The position numbers and the translations under genes were made by a program. The notes beneath the pieces were generated by a model, which saw only the letters and a program-made list of their open reading frames with translations, was not told the origin of the DNA and made no database searches. This document shows positions 5,036-5,435 of a stretch of DNA of 5,435 bases, piece after piece. How positions within the stretch are numbered: position 1 is the stretch's first letter; every line of letters begins with the position of its first letter. Source of the DNA: Methylacidiphilum caldifontis (lineage in GTDB: Bacteria > Verrucomicrobiota > Verrucomicrobiia > Methylacidiphilales > CAMAQI01); assembly GCA_945860255.1 (NCBI GenBank), contig CAMAQI010000165.1, positions 1 through 5,435 on the forward strand. The letters are read 5' to 3'.

Positions 5036-5435
5036 GCGGGGGGGAAGAATTTCTCTTCGAGCATCAAGCAGAGGCAGTGATAGATCGGGAGATGATATTC
5101 TTGAATGCGATAGGTTTCGGTTTCAGGAACACAAAGACAAAGATCGCAAAGCGGTTTAATCGCTCCGCCGGTTTTTCCAGAAAAGCCGATCGTTTGAATT
5201 CCCTTGGCCCGTGCCACCTCAAGGGTATGGCGGACATTCTGGGCATTGCCGGAGGTGCTGATGGCAATCAAGGTGTCGTTCGGTTTACCGAGTCCCCACA
5301 GGAGTTGGGCGTAGATCAGTTGTGGATCGACGTCGTTAGCGAAAGCGGTGGAGAGTCCGAGAAATCCGGTGAGCGGAATTGCAGGAAGTGATCCTTGGAG
5401 TTTTGAGGCCAGTTCTGGGGAGAGTTTCGCTTTTT
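5032..5435 (-). CDS. gmhA: SIS-domain isomerase, GmhA-like sedoheptulose-7-phosphate isomerase (N-terminus beyond window)
   Basis: The reading frame is open to the window edge, so only the last 133 residues are seen, starting KAKLSPELASKL; about 60-70 N-terminal residues are missing by comparison with the roughly 190-residue family. The phosphosugar-binding SIS signature is clear: NDTLIAISTSGNAQNV near the middle, then GIQTIGFSGKTGG. The end, TETYRIQEYHLPIYHCLCLMLEE, matches the RIQE-H helix of E. coli GmhA (RIQEIHIKVIH), which carries active-site residues. GmhA converts sedoheptulose 7-phosphate to D-glycero-D-manno-heptose 7-phosphate, the first step to ADP-heptose for the LPS inner core, in the cytosol. 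DiaA and other SIS proteins share this fold, but a downstream LPS-type glycosyltransferase favours GmhA. The segment preceding the SIS motif has AND where E. coli has GND. A run of seven C on the coding strand (5044-5038) lies just before the stop. The internal TTG at 5271 is not the real start, since similarity continues upstream. Confidence 0.82.
   Translation of the reverse strand, partial: KAKLSPELASKLQGSLPAIPLTGFLGLSTAFANDVDPQLIYAQLLWGLGKPNDTLIAISTSGNAQNVRHTLEVARAKGIQTIGFSGKTGGAIKPLCDLCLCVPETETYRIQEYHLPIYHCLCLMLEEKFFPPA

Noticed and set aside
5077..5391. A + strand 104-codon frame opposite the isomerase gene
   Set aside because: The - strand frame matches GmhA across its length, so this is an antisense shadow.

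Overview
The window appears to come from the chromosome of a Gram-negative bacterium, most likely a member of the Planctomycetes-Verrucomicrobia-Chlamydiae group or a relative. This placement is an inference. It rests on the pseudopilin N-terminus (KAFTLIELLVVITIIGVLAG style), on a large uncharacterised periplasmic coiled-coil protein, and on a GmhA-like isomerase paired with a WaaE-like glycosyltransferase, which implies an LPS outer membrane. No rRNA or marker gene is present to confirm it.

Layout. Bases 1-165 are a leader with a plausible promoter (TTGACT-17 bp-TACTCT). On the + strand, 166-2160 encodes a 664-residue secreted, membrane-anchored coiled-coil protein of unknown function. A 55-bp gap with its own promoter-like element leads to 2216-2818, a 200-residue type IV pilin-like (pseudopilin) protein. 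A strong, nearly symmetrical hairpin at 2836-2869 closes this side and probably also terminates the converging gene. On the - strand, 2909-4066 encodes an AAA_14/DUF4143 ATPase. Its start codon lies inside an unusual three-copy 12-nt repeat (4059-4102) that can fold into two mutually exclusive hairpins. Bases 4106-4279 are non-coding and hold short tandem and inverted repeats. Also on the - strand, 4280-5035 encodes a family 2 glycosyltransferase, and 5032-5435 encodes the C-terminal part of a GmhA-like sedoheptulose-7-phosphate isomerase, cut by the window edge.

How the genes work together. The last two genes overlap by 4 nt (TTGA) and form an operon transcribed right to left. One makes the heptose precursor and the other probably adds a sugar to the LPS inner core. 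The coiled-coil protein and the pseudopilin are co-directional and may both belong to the cell envelope, but no functional link is shown. The ATPase stands alone with its own promoter and looks like an accessory gene. The most interesting signal is the repeat array over the ATPase start, which could be an operator cluster or an RNA switch.
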